From positions 62,001-126,000 of the forward strand of contig DATATB010000090.1 in NCBI GenBank assembly GCA_036268995.1: a DNA stretch of 64,000 nt, read 5' to 3'. The translations under genes were made by a program, and so were the position numbers. Positions 18,834-26,652 of this stretch are shown one piece after another. This DNA is from DATATB01 sp036268995. Its GTDB lineage: Bacteria > Planctomycetota > Planctomycetia > Pirellulales > PNKZ01. Under the pieces are notes generated by a model. It was given only the letters and a program-made list of their open reading frames with translations. It made no database searches and was not told the origin of the DNA. Within the stretch, counting starts at the first letter, position 1; each line of letters opens with the position of its first letter.

Positions 18834-20017
18834 GCCTGCGATTCCTGCTTCAGCTCGCGGTAGTAGAGCGCGAGCGCTTCGCGACAGATCTCCGGGCGCG
18901 AGGCCAGACCGGCGATCAGCACTTGGGCATCATCGCCCTCGGTAGCCGAAGAAGCTTGCGGCGGCTGCTGGAGGGCTTCGAGCACTTCGCGTTCGGCCTT
19001 GCCCAGGCCCAAGGTGTCGAAGTCGGCGCGGCTCGGCTCGCGATACAGGGCGCCTAACTGCCCATCGACGCCCAGTAGCCGCTGATCGAGCCCCGCGGCC
19101 CAGGCGGTGAAGTCCTGGAAATCGCTTTCGTTGAGCGCGCCGGAGACTTCGAGCTTCAGCAGCACGTCGTCGGCATCTTCGAGGCCGTCGATCTTCTGTT
19201 GTAGCGGCCCATAGCCCGCCTCTGGCGACAATGTTTCGGCGATGACCATCGGCCGCATCTTGCCCACGCGATGCGGCGCAACGCGCGGCTCGTCGCCGGG
19301 CGCGTCGAGTTGCACGAGCAGGGCATAGCCGGCCCGCGGCTCGTCGCAGGCCGTGCATTCGCTGGTGCCGGCGTAGTAGCAGCGGGCCTTGGCGGCGGGA
19401 TGGTCGGCGAGGGTATACGAATGAAAATCGCCCAAGGCCAGATAGTCCAATCCGGCGGCTTCAGCCCGGTTCGCGGCGATGAAGTTCACGGCGTACGGCT
19501 CGCCGCTATAGCCTTGCCATCGGCCGTGCGCCAGCCCGATGCGATAACGGCTGCCGCCGCGCGTGCCGGCGGGAATCCAGCTCGAAAGATCTTCGGGCGT
19601 GGAGTTCGACGTCACGGGGCAAGGGAACACCGTCGTGTCGCAGAAGTCCAGCTCCAGCGGCTCGCAGGTGAGCGCCAGCCGGATGTTCGAGCGGCCGGCC
19701 AGTTGGCCGGCGAATTCGTCCCGCCGCCAGACGCTTCCCTCGGTGAGCGGATCGTGATTGCCGGGAATAATAATCGTCGGCACCGGGGCATCGGCCAGCA
19801 GAGCCAAGACTTCGGCCATCACGTCGGCGCGGGGCGTGTCGGATTGGAACACGTCGCCGGCGACCAGGATGAATGCGGCCCGCTGGCTGTCGGCCAGATC
19901 GTAGACGCGGTGGATGGCGTCGAACCGCCATTGCCGCAGCGCGCTCGTCTTGCGTCCCAGCCGCTGGTAGGCCCGGCCGAGATGCCAGTCCGAAGTATGC
20001 ACGAATGTCAGCGACAC
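18830..20017 (-). CDS. SbcD/Mre11-like metallophosphoesterase
   Basis: A calcineurin-like nuclease of 395 residues. Motifs occur in the standard order: HTSDWHLGRAYQ (metal site 1), LVAGDVFQSD, PGNHDPL, LAHGRWQ and GDFHSYTL, i.e. the D-x-H, GDxxD-like, GNHD and GH set with local changes. The C-terminal third is the capping region used to bind the ATPase partner. GTG at 20017 is chosen because GGGAGG sits 8 nt upstream; the frame extends 23 codons further without such a site. Co-translated with the Rad50-like gene. Confidence 0.88.
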   Translation of the reverse strand: MSLTFVHTSDWHLGRAYQRLGRKTSALRQWRFDAIHRVYDLADSQRAAFILVAGDVFQSDTPRADVMAEVLALLADAPVPTIIIPGNHDPLTEGSVWRRDEFAGQLAGRSNIRLALTCEPLELDFCDTTVFPCPVTSNSTPEDLSSWIPAGTRGGSRYRIGLAHGRWQGYSGEPYAVNFIAANRAEAAGLDYLALGDFHSYTLADHPAAKARCYYAGTSECTACDEPRAGYALLVQLDAPGDEPRVAPHRVGKMRPMVIAETLSPEAGYGPLQQKIDGLEDADDVLLKLEVSGALNESDFQDFTAWAAGLDQRLLGVDGQLGALYREPSRADFDTLGLGKAEREVLEALQQPPQASSATEGDDAQVLIAGLASRPEICREALALYYRELKQESQA

Positions 20018-20276
20018 CAGGGATCCTCCCGAAACCAGTGACGACGCTAGCTGTCTTACCTCCTGCCCGGGACAGCTCACGTCCAAGGTTACATTTGTTC
20101 ACATCGGGGGGCTGGTTGTCAAAGGGAGAAGATAAAATGCCGAGCATGGCAATCGTGGCGGGTGCTCCCGCGCAGTCGCTACCGGCCCGCGATGTCCAGG
20201 CCGTCGAACCGTTTGGTGCGCCGCACGGCGCAGAAGCGCGAGCGCGAAGCGTGACCGGACGGACTCAAGCCCGGCC

Positions 20277-20948
20277 TTAATCGTCGTCGCTGGGTTCGCC
20301 GATGTGGCGGCGGTATTCGGCCAGGCGGATCTGGATGTCGATCAGGCTCTGCCATTGCCGCTCGTCGAGCGTGATGCGGCCGTTTTGCGGCATCACCCGC
20401 ACGCTGGCCAGCAGGTCACGAATCCGCATGTGGACGTATTCCAGGATCTCCGAGAGCTGGGCCGCCTGCAGGGGGCTGAGCTTCTGCGGCAGCTCGGGCG
20501 GCTCGCTGGCCCGAAAGCTGACGCCCGATTGCGGGTTGTCGGTCCAGTTCAGCTCGTATTCCAGGTTGGACGACGATGCGTCGGCATCCTCGCCACCCTC
20601 GCCAGGCTGCTTGTCGCTGGCGCCGCGGAGCGTGGCCAGGCGCTCGGCGATTTCTTCGCGCGAGCCGAACAGCAGGACCGACCGGCCGACGAAGATCAGG
20701 TCGCCATGCCGCAGCACGCGGAGCTGGATATCCTCGCCGTTGACGCGGGTGCCGTTGGTGCTCTCCAGGTCGGTGAGCACCAGTTTGTCCTGGTCTTCCT
20801 GGATCTTGAGATGAAAGCGGCTGACGCGCTCGTCATTGAGCTGGAGGGTGTTGCCCTCCTCGCGGCCGATCGTCACAGGAGTGGGCAGCGACGCGAAGAC
20901 GCGCCCCCGATCGGCCCCATCCAACACCCGCAGCGTTATCAAGGCCAT
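20277..20948 (-). CDS. FHA-domain protein
   Basis: 223 residues with an N-terminal forkhead-associated domain (~1-100): TIGREEGNTLQL, the phosphothreonine-binding core VSRFHLKIQ and ESTNGTRVNGE. FHA domains read phosphothreonine on partner proteins. The C-terminal ~110 residues are helical (QKLSPLQAAQLSEILEYVHM) and unrecognised, without a membrane segment. It lies ~260 nt upstream of the phosphoesterase gene on the same strand, so a functional link to that pair is possible but unproven. Confidence 0.92.
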   Translation of the reverse strand: MALITLRVLDGADRGRVFASLPTPVTIGREEGNTLQLNDERVSRFHLKIQEDQDKLVLTDLESTNGTRVNGEDIQLRVLRHGDLIFVGRSVLLFGSREEIAERLATLRGASDKQPGEGGEDADASSSNLEYELNWTDNPQSGVSFRASEPPELPQKLSPLQAAQLSEILEYVHMRIRDLLASVRVMPQNGRITLDERQWQSLIDIQIRLAEYRRHIGEPSDDD

Positions 20949-21316
20949 CCGCGTGGGCTCAGAGTCTGACGAGACTTCGCAAGATAAGCAAACAAGTTCT
21001 GTTTTTGGCTTATAGCACGGCTACGAAGAATGGGTCAACTACTACGTCGATAATCGGCGCACGATTCTCTGCCTGGGAGCCGGCGGCGATGGATCATGTC
21101 GCCAAACGGCGCTGCTGGAGGCTGCCCATTCGCCTGCCGGGTTTGCTCAATCGGCAGAACCGACGGCCGGAAGGCCAAAAACGCGATTATACCCGCCAGC
21201 GGCGCGATCGTGTGGCCAGACGTGTCTTGTTTATCAAGGGTTTTCTGATAAGCTAGTGCATGGCCGTTTGCCCGGTGACAACAGGGTCCGCCGCCATCCC
21301 TCGTAAAAAGCGCCTC
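20949..21316. other. Intergenic stretch before tRNA-Arg
   Basis: About 370 nt without a convincing coding region; an 83-codon frame at 21005 has arginine-rich, non-protein-like composition. The part just upstream of the tRNA is AT-richer and probably holds its promoter, but no strong consensus is evident. Confidence 0.5.
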
Positions 21317-21390
21317 GCGCCCGTGGCGCAATTGGATAGCGCATCGGTCTTCGGAACCGAGGGTTGCAGGTTCGAATCCTGCCGGGCGCG
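21317..21390 (+). tRNA. tRNA-Arg (anticodon TCG)
   Basis: A 74-nt cloverleaf: acceptor GCGCCCG pairs with CGGGCGC, the D-arm stem GCGC/GCGC, anticodon stem TCGGT/ACCGA with loop CTTCGGA (anticodon TCG, arginine), and T-arm GCAGG/CCTGC with loop TTCGAAT. The discriminator base is G and CCA is not encoded. A short T-run follows immediately (CTTTTT), consistent with termination. Confidence 0.95.
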
Positions 21391-21718
21391 CTTTTTATGG
21401 GTGCTGCGGGCGGGATTTCATGCCTGCCGAAAGGCGAAGGGACTGAACGGTCAGGCGTGGATTGAGAATTCGCCGAAGGAGTCGGCGGGCATGCTCCGAA
21501 TGTCGGCGGAGATGCCAGTTCATCGGGCTTCGAGGGAAGCTCGCCGGGGCAAATGATTCTGCTTCGCAGGCTTTTCCGCTGCGCCAGCCGTATCAAACTT
21601 GCGGTCTTTGTCAGGTTCGATCGCGCCGGAACAGGCGCAGGCAGCGACCCGATGCTAGCGCGACGCGGTTTCGCGGTCGCACGCGGTCGGCCAGTCGTTT
21701 TGCACGGAGAGTTTCTTG
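21391..21718. other. Intergenic stretch after tRNA-Arg
   Basis: About 330 nt without a supported gene. Open frames here have no ribosome binding site. I see no attachment-site duplication of the tRNA 3' end. Confidence 0.5.
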
Positions 21719-22732
21719 ATGTTTTTGAAGCAGTCCGCGGATTATCGCACCATCCTCTGGGTGGCTCTCGCCGCGGCCTTCGTCGCCGTGCAATACACCT
21801 GGCCGCCAACGGCGCGGGTCCTGTTGCCGCTCACGTGCTATTTCGGCATTGCCTGCGGGACGATCACGCACAACCACAACCATTGCGCGACGTTTGTCGG
21901 CCGGCGCATGAACCATGCCTTCGGCCACATCCTCACGCTGTTCTACGGCTATCCCACGATCATGTGGATTCCCACGCATAACCAGAATCACCATCGCCTG
22001 GTGAATCGGCCCGGCGATGCCACGATTACCTGGCGCTACACGAACAAGCACAACTTGTGGGTCGCCAGCACTTACTTTTTCGTCTCGAGCTATTTTCAGT
22101 CTGAGCCGATCAAGCAGTACATTCGCCGCGCCAAGTTGCACAATCGGCCTCTGTACGGCCGCATTTTGTTCCAATATTCGATTTGGCTCGGGTATCTCGC
22201 GCTGATGCTGGGCTTGGGACTTTGGCTGCACGGGCTGCGAACCGGCTTTCTGGTCTGGTTTGCCGCGGTTGTGGTCCCCCCGTTCTGCTCGCTGTCGATG
22301 ATCATGTTCTTCAACTATGTGCAGCACGTCCACGCCGACGCCTGGTCCGAGCGCGATCACTCGCGAAACTTCACCGGCAAGATCTTCAATTATCTGTTTT
22401 TCAACAACGGCTACCATACGATCCACCACGATCATCCGGGCATGCACTGGAGCCTTTTGCCGGCCGCCCACGCACGCATTGCCGCGTCGGTCGATCCGCG
22501 GCTGAACGAGGGGAACCTGGCGTGGTTTTTGGTGAAGCAATACGTGCTGGCCTGGATCTGGCCCAAATATGGTACGCAGCAGCTCGGCCCCGAGCCGCTG
22601 GACGCCGCTGCCGCAGCGGCGCTGATGGCTCCGCTCAGCGTGCCCAGCGAGCCGCTCAAACCAGCTAGCCCGACCGTGGTCGGACTGTGTACGGACTCGG
22701 CCGAGTTGGCCGACGCTGCCCACGGGCTGTAA
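21719..22732 (+). CDS. Membrane fatty-acid desaturase / carotene-hydroxylase-like diiron protein
   Basis: 337 residues with four to five membrane segments and the full set of histidine clusters of the membrane di-iron superfamily: THNHNH near residue 50, HNQNHH near 85, HVHAD near 200 and GYHTIHHDHPGMHW near 235. The spacing fits fatty-acid desaturase-like enzymes; a ketolase or hydroxylase is an alternative. The Ala/Pro-rich tail (~45 residues) is probably disordered. ATG at 21719 follows GGAG by 9 nt. The substrate cannot be decided from sequence. Confidence 0.88.
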   Translation: MFLKQSADYRTILWVALAAAFVAVQYTWPPTARVLLPLTCYFGIACGTITHNHNHCATFVGRRMNHAFGHILTLFYGYPTIMWIPTHNQNHHRLVNRPGDATITWRYTNKHNLWVASTYFFVSSYFQSEPIKQYIRRAKLHNRPLYGRILFQYSIWLGYLALMLGLGLWLHGLRTGFLVWFAAVVVPPFCSLSMIMFFNYVQHVHADAWSERDHSRNFTGKIFNYLFFNNGYHTIHHDHPGMHWSLLPAAHARIAASVDPRLNEGNLAWFLVKQYVLAWIWPKYGTQQLGPEPLDAAAAAALMAPLSVPSEPLKPASPTVVGLCTDSAELADAAHGL

Positions 22733-22786
22733 GCTAAAGAGCGCCCTTGGGCCTTGGATGTGATCCGTCTGCGCAGGACTCTGTAG

Positions 22787-23491
22787 TTGTCCATGTCGGC
22801 TTGGCAGCAGCTTAATCGAGACATTATCGCCTGCCGGAGTTGCCCGCGGCTCGTCGAGCACTGTACGCGGATTGGGCGCGAGCGGCGAAAGTCCTTTGCC
22901 GACGACACGTATTGGGCCCGGCCGGTCGCCAATTTTGGCGATCCACAAGGCCGGCTGTTGATTGTCGGCCTGGCCCCTGCGGCGCATGGCGCCAACCGCA
23001 CCGGCCGCATGTTCACCGGCGATCGCAGCGGCGAGTGGCTGTTTCGAGCCTTGCACCGGGCGGGCTTTGCCAACCAGCCCGAGAGCGTTTCGGCCGACGA
23101 TCGTTTGCAGCTCCTGGACTGCGCGATTTCGGCCACGTGCCATTGCGCCCCGCCGGACAATCGGCCCTCGCGCGACGAAATCGCCAACTGCCGGACCTGG
23201 CTCGAGCGCACGCTTCAGATCAGCCCGGCACGCGTGTATCTGGCCCTGGGGCAGATCGGCTGGCAGGCGCTGGTGGATGAATTTCGCCGGCTGGGATGGC
23301 TTTCCGGCCCCCGGCCCAAATTCTCGCACGCGGCACGGGTCGAACTGGCCGCCGGGCGCTGGCTGGTGGGAAGCTATCATCCCAGCCAGCAGAACACCTT
23401 CACCGGGCGGCTGACCGAGCCGATGTTCGACGCGGTCTTTTCGCTGGCCCGCGAGTTGCTAGGCACTGCGACAGTCGGCGGCCAGCCGTAG
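22787..23491 (+). CDS. Uracil-DNA glycosylase, family 5 (UdgB-like)
   Basis: A base-excision repair enzyme removing uracil and some deaminated bases. Motif A is GLAPAAHGANRTGRMFTGD, characteristic of family 5 (alanine-rich, lacking the catalytic Asn/Asp of families 1 and 4); motif B is GSYHPSQQNT. Iron-sulfur ligands are CRSC near residue 16 and further cysteines in CAISATCHC. 234 residues if TTG at 22787 is used (AGGA 8 nt upstream); ATG at 22793 is the alternative. The stop codon TAG is supplied by the palindromic repeat at 23488. Confidence 0.93.
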   Translation: MSMSAWQQLNRDIIACRSCPRLVEHCTRIGRERRKSFADDTYWARPVANFGDPQGRLLIVGLAPAAHGANRTGRMFTGDRSGEWLFRALHRAGFANQPESVSADDRLQLLDCAISATCHCAPPDNRPSRDEIANCRTWLERTLQISPARVYLALGQIGWQALVDEFRRLGWLSGPRPKFSHAARVELAAGRWLVGSYHPSQQNTFTGRLTEPMFDAVFSLARELLGTATVGGQP

Positions 23492-23555
23492 CGGAAGCCG
23501 TGAGGCTTCCGACGGATTCACGGGCGAGCTTCGGAATTCGCACGAATACCGCTAC
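23488..23555. repeat. GTAGCGGAA palindrome, copy 4
   Basis: GTAGCGGAAGCCGTGAGGCT at the left and CGGAATTCGCACGAATACCG then CTAC at the right. The leading GTAG contains the stop codon of the uracil-DNA glycosylase gene (TAG at 23489). Confidence 0.85.
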
Positions 23556-23682
23556 CGGGCAAGCGACTGGCATTTTGCTCCCTTGGCGCTTCATTTCGGC
23601 TGGGGCCGAGAATAAACTTGCTTGCAGAGAGCGCATGTATTTACCGGCAGCAAATGACGCGATTGACTTGAGGAGATCGGCC

Positions 23683-24912
23683 ATGCGAGCGCACCCGACG
23701 AAATGTGTTTTCGCCTTATGCTTATTAGCGGCGTTGACCACCCGTGCAACGGCCTGCGACGACCCCAACTGCGGCGCCGCGGCCATGACGATGCCCGCTG
23801 AAGTCACCTGGCAGGCAGCCAGCCCCCTGGTGAGCTATCCAGTTGCCAGCTATCCAGTTGCCAGCTATCCGGTGGCCAGCTATCCGGTGGCCAGTTATCC
23901 GGTGGCCAGTTATCCGGTTGCCAGCTATGCCGAGCCGTACGTGGTGGCCCGGCCGATCGAAACGGTGATCGAGCGCGAGGAGACGGTGACCGTCCAGCGG
24001 CCCGTCTACGAAACCGTCGAGCGCGAAGAACGGGTCGTGGTCCGCAGGCCCGTGGTGCAGCGCTCGGAGCGGGAAGAGTCGTATGTCGTGCGCCGCCCGG
24101 TGCTGGAAACGGCCGAGCGCGAAGAGCGGTTCGTGGTGCAAAAGCCGGTCTACGAAACGGCCGAGCGCGAAGAGCGCGTGATCGTGCGCCGGCCGGTGGT
24201 CGAGCGGACGGAGCAATTGCAAAGCTACACGGCGCAGATGCCGGTCACCACGTATCGGCTGGTCGACAATGGTTGCGGCGCGTGCATGCAGGTGCCACAA
24301 GTGACCTACATGCCGCAGCAGGTCGTGCGGCGCGTGCCGGTCGAAACGGTCCGCTACGTCGAGGCGGTGGAAGTTCGCAAGGTGCCGGTCCAAACGGTGC
24401 GCTACGTCGAGCAGCAAGAAGTGCGCAAGGTTCCGGTGCAAGTGCTGCGCTACGTCGAAGAGCGCGTCGTGCGCAAGGTGCCGGTGGAAACGCTGACGTA
24501 CGTGGAAGAGCAGGTGGTGCGCAAAGTTCCCACGGTGGTCTGCCGCATGGAAACCCGGCAAGAGGTGCGCCGCGTGCCGCTGGTGGGACCAACTTACTTG
24601 GAAGCCCCGCTGGGCGCTGCGCCCGCTTCGGGCGCCAGCGACGTCTGCCAGCCGGCTGCTAGCGGTGCGGATCGTGCCGGCCAAACGCCGCACGTGGGCG
24701 AGCCGACTCCGGCGCCCGCCTTGAAGGGCAACGAGCAGCCGCAATCGCACGAAGCCGGACGTCCCGCCAAAGCACCGGACAGTGGCCCCCAGCCAACGCC
24801 GGCGAAGCCCAAGCAGCAGGAAAAAGCCGGCGGCACTGACTCCGGCGAGTCACCGGCGGTCTTGTACGACAAGCTGGTGCCCGTCTTTCACCAGCGCGTG
24901 CGGCAGAATTAG
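23683..24912 (+). CDS. Secreted YTV-type repeat protein
   Basis: 409 residues with signal peptide MRAHPTKCVFALCLLAALTT and cleavage near TACDD. Three repeat types follow: six SYPVA units (~51-80), about five copies of an EREExVxVxRPVxET unit (~87-180), then five copies of RYVExxxVRKVPVxT (~215-290), which match the planctomycete YTV repeat pattern. The C-terminal ~110 residues are Pro/Ala/Lys-rich and probably disordered. Highly charged repeats suggest a surface or matrix protein, inferred only. ATG at 23683 is preceded by GAGGAG at 8 nt. Confidence 0.88.
   Translation: MRAHPTKCVFALCLLAALTTRATACDDPNCGAAAMTMPAEVTWQAASPLVSYPVASYPVASYPVASYPVASYPVASYPVASYAEPYVVARPIETVIEREETVTVQRPVYETVEREERVVVRRPVVQRSEREESYVVRRPVLETAEREERFVVQKPVYETAEREERVIVRRPVVERTEQLQSYTAQMPVTTYRLVDNGCGACMQVPQVTYMPQQVVRRVPVETVRYVEAVEVRKVPVQTVRYVEQQEVRKVPVQVLRYVEERVVRKVPVETLTYVEEQVVRKVPTVVCRMETRQEVRRVPLVGPTYLEAPLGAAPASGASDVCQPAASGADRAGQTPHVGEPTPAPALKGNEQPQSHEAGRPAKAPDSGPQPTPAKPKQQEKAGGTDSGESPAVLYDKLVPVFHQRVRQN
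23833..23922 (+). repeat. Six tandem 15-bp units encoding SYPVA
   Basis: Units AG(C/T)TATCC(A/G)GT(T/G)GCC, each 15 bp, in frame with the YTV gene, with only third-position differences. A seventh, diverged unit (AGCTATGCC) follows. The array is a likely slippage site. Confidence 0.92.
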
Positions 24913-25065
24913 CGCGTGGCCGGCAACGCTGAGGTTCGTTGTCGCATGGACGGCTCAACACGGCGCGATTATCAATCGGCATGCCGGCATGAGTCGCAAG
25001 CTCGCGACTCGTTGACCTTTGCGGCGTGGCGTTGAGAAGCGCGTCGCGCGCGTGCGGCAAATCGT

Positions 25066-25093
25066 TTGACAAGGACCTCCGCGCCGTTACAAT
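25066..25093 (+). promoter_or_regulatory. Sigma70-like promoter
   Basis: TTGACA (25066-25071), 16-nt spacer, TACAAT (25088-25093): a perfect -35 box and a 5/6 match to the -10 box, in a region without a gene. The predicted start is near 25100. It reads toward a strong terminator 50 nt further on. Confidence 0.65.
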
Positions 25094-25099
25094 CCACCG

Positions 25100-25190
25100 T
25101 GACATGCCGGCCCGACGCCGGTTGATGTCTCATATCGATGGCTAGGAAAGCCCTCCGTGCGATGCTTGCACAGGAGGGCTTTTTCGTTTT
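25100..25190 (+). ncRNA. Candidate small RNA
   Basis: A ~90-nt transcript is predicted between the promoter at 25066 and the intrinsic terminator at 25147-25190. The 5' half contains a GC-rich palindrome (GCCGGCCCGACGCCGG) that can form a second stem. No open reading frame with a ribosome binding site fits inside. It matches no RNA family I recognise. The region is not the leader of the PDZ gene, which begins 250 nt after the terminator. Confidence 0.5.
25147..25190 (+). terminator. Intrinsic terminator
   Basis: Stem AAAGCCCTCC/GGAGGGCTTT extended by GTGC/GCAC, one bulged A, loop GATGCTT, then TTCGTTTTT. Stem strength and the U-rich tail are those of a rho-independent terminator. Confidence 0.85.
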
Positions 25191-25439
25191 TGGCGCACGG
25201 CTTGCCTCCGGATTCCGGACCAAGTCATCCAATCGGCGCACGCGTCCCTCGCTTTGGGGCGCGGTGTCTCGCGGCGGCGAGCGTCGTTCTAGTCGCAGAC
25301 CTGTGATGGTCTCATTCTGCCGGTCCATGCTGGCCGGCACGTCAGCCCGTTTGGCGGGCGGTGCTCACGCGCGGGCCAGCGCGGCGGCAGTTACGAGGTG
25401 TGTTTTTTTTGCACGTACCTGTTGAGGGAGGAAAGAGTG

Positions 25440-26513
25440 ATGAGTACACGATTCGGGAAGCGAGTTCGGCACGGTTGCTACTACCTCACCGCCGGAGCAG
25501 CACTGGGCCTGTTGGCGCTGAGCGCTCCGAGCGTCTGGGCGCAGAACTCCAATGACGACGATCAGCAATCCTCGACCGACGACAACAACCAACAACAGGA
25601 TCAGTCCTCACGAAGCCGCGACCGTGACCGTTCCAGTTCGAACCCATCGCAGAATCAATCTGCCAAACGGCAGGGCCAGCAGGACCAACCGGGCTATCAG
25701 CAGGGCTTCCAACAAGGCTACCAACAAGGCTACCGGCAGGGCCAGCAGGAGTACCGGCAAGGCCAGCAGGGCTACGCCAACAATCAACAGCAGGGTTCCG
25801 GCCAGCGGGGCCAATACGGCGACCAGCAAAATCAGTTCGGCAACCAGCAGGTTCCGCAGTGGCAAACCGGCCAGTCATCCAGCAATCCCAACTGGCAGTA
25901 CAACCAACCCCAAGGCCAGTATTCGCAGAACCAGGGCAACCAGGGCAATCGCGGCTACGCGACGCAGCAGAATCCCAACTGGCAGAACTCGCAGGGGTCT
26001 CAGCAAGGCTGGACGAATCAACCCAACAACGGCTGGCAACAGCAGGGTTACAACCAGTCCAACTCGCAGCAAGGTCGCGGCAACGCCACGAACTCGCGGC
26101 AGGACAACCAGTCCGGCGATCAAAACGACGTGGTCCACTATCAAGGCCACGAACGCGCCGCTCTGGGCGTCACGCTGGCTGAGCATCACAGCGGCGCCGT
26201 GCTGGTCTCCAACGTGTTTCCGGGCAGCCCTGCGGCAAATGCCGGATTGCGTTCAGGCGACCGCATCACGGGCGTCAACCAGCAGCCGATCCGCAGCTAT
26301 CGCGATCTGATCCGAGTGATCGGCAACAGCAACCCCAACTCGCAGGTTCAATTGCACCTGGAGCGCAATGGGCAACCGATGACGGTGCACGCGACATTGG
26401 CCAGCCCGCAATCGTTCGAGCATGCTTCGGCGCAGGGCTATTCGAATCCCTCGAGCGACGAGCAGTCGCGATTCGATCGCGGCAACCAATCGGACCAGAA
26501 CAACGGCCGATAA
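25440..26513 (+). CDS. Secreted Q/N-rich protein with C-terminal PDZ domain
   Basis: 357 residues. Signal peptide (ends APSVWAQ), then ~190 residues of low-complexity Gln/Asn/Gly/Ser/Tyr sequence with motifs such as GYQQGFQQGYQQGYRQGQQ, then a PDZ domain (~235-325) with ALGVTLAEHHSG, SNVFPGSPAANAGLRSGDRI and the QVQLHLERNG strand. The tail is hydrophilic. No protease domain is attached. PDZ domains bind peptide C termini; the prion-like tract suggests assembly into a matrix (inference). ATG at 25440 follows an excellent GGGAGGAAAG. Confidence 0.87.
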   Translation: MSTRFGKRVRHGCYYLTAGAALGLLALSAPSVWAQNSNDDDQQSSTDDNNQQQDQSSRSRDRDRSSSNPSQNQSAKRQGQQDQPGYQQGFQQGYQQGYRQGQQEYRQGQQGYANNQQQGSGQRGQYGDQQNQFGNQQVPQWQTGQSSSNPNWQYNQPQGQYSQNQGNQGNRGYATQQNPNWQNSQGSQQGWTNQPNNGWQQQGYNQSNSQQGRGNATNSRQDNQSGDQNDVVHYQGHERAALGVTLAEHHSGAVLVSNVFPGSPAANAGLRSGDRITGVNQQPIRSYRDLIRVIGNSNPNSQVQLHLERNGQPMTVHATLASPQSFEHASAQGYSNPSSDEQSRFDRGNQSDQNNGR

Positions 26514-26590
26514 ACTCGACCGGCGCTAAGGCGTGCCGCCGTTTGCCCTGGCAATCGGCAGCCCGCAGGCGACAAACCGGGTGAAAGGCA

Positions 26591-26631
26591 AAGGTCCGTG
26601 CCGGGCCGCCATTGGGCCTGGCACGGACCTT
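26591..26631. terminator. Bidirectional terminator-like hairpin
   Basis: AAGGTCCGTGCC (26591-26602) and GGCACGGACCTT (26620-26631) are perfect complements between convergent genes; the loop contains further GGGCC/GGCCT pairing. Confidence 0.75.
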
Positions 26632-26652
26632 GTCTGTTGCGCAGATGGTTGT

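Noticed and set aside
21391..21718. Attachment site downstream of tRNA-Arg
   Set aside because: I could not find a repeat of the tRNA 3' end in the following sequence.
23833..23922. Tandem 15-bp units considered as a CRISPR or other array
   Set aside because: The units are contiguous, without spacers, and in frame within a coding sequence; no cas genes are present.
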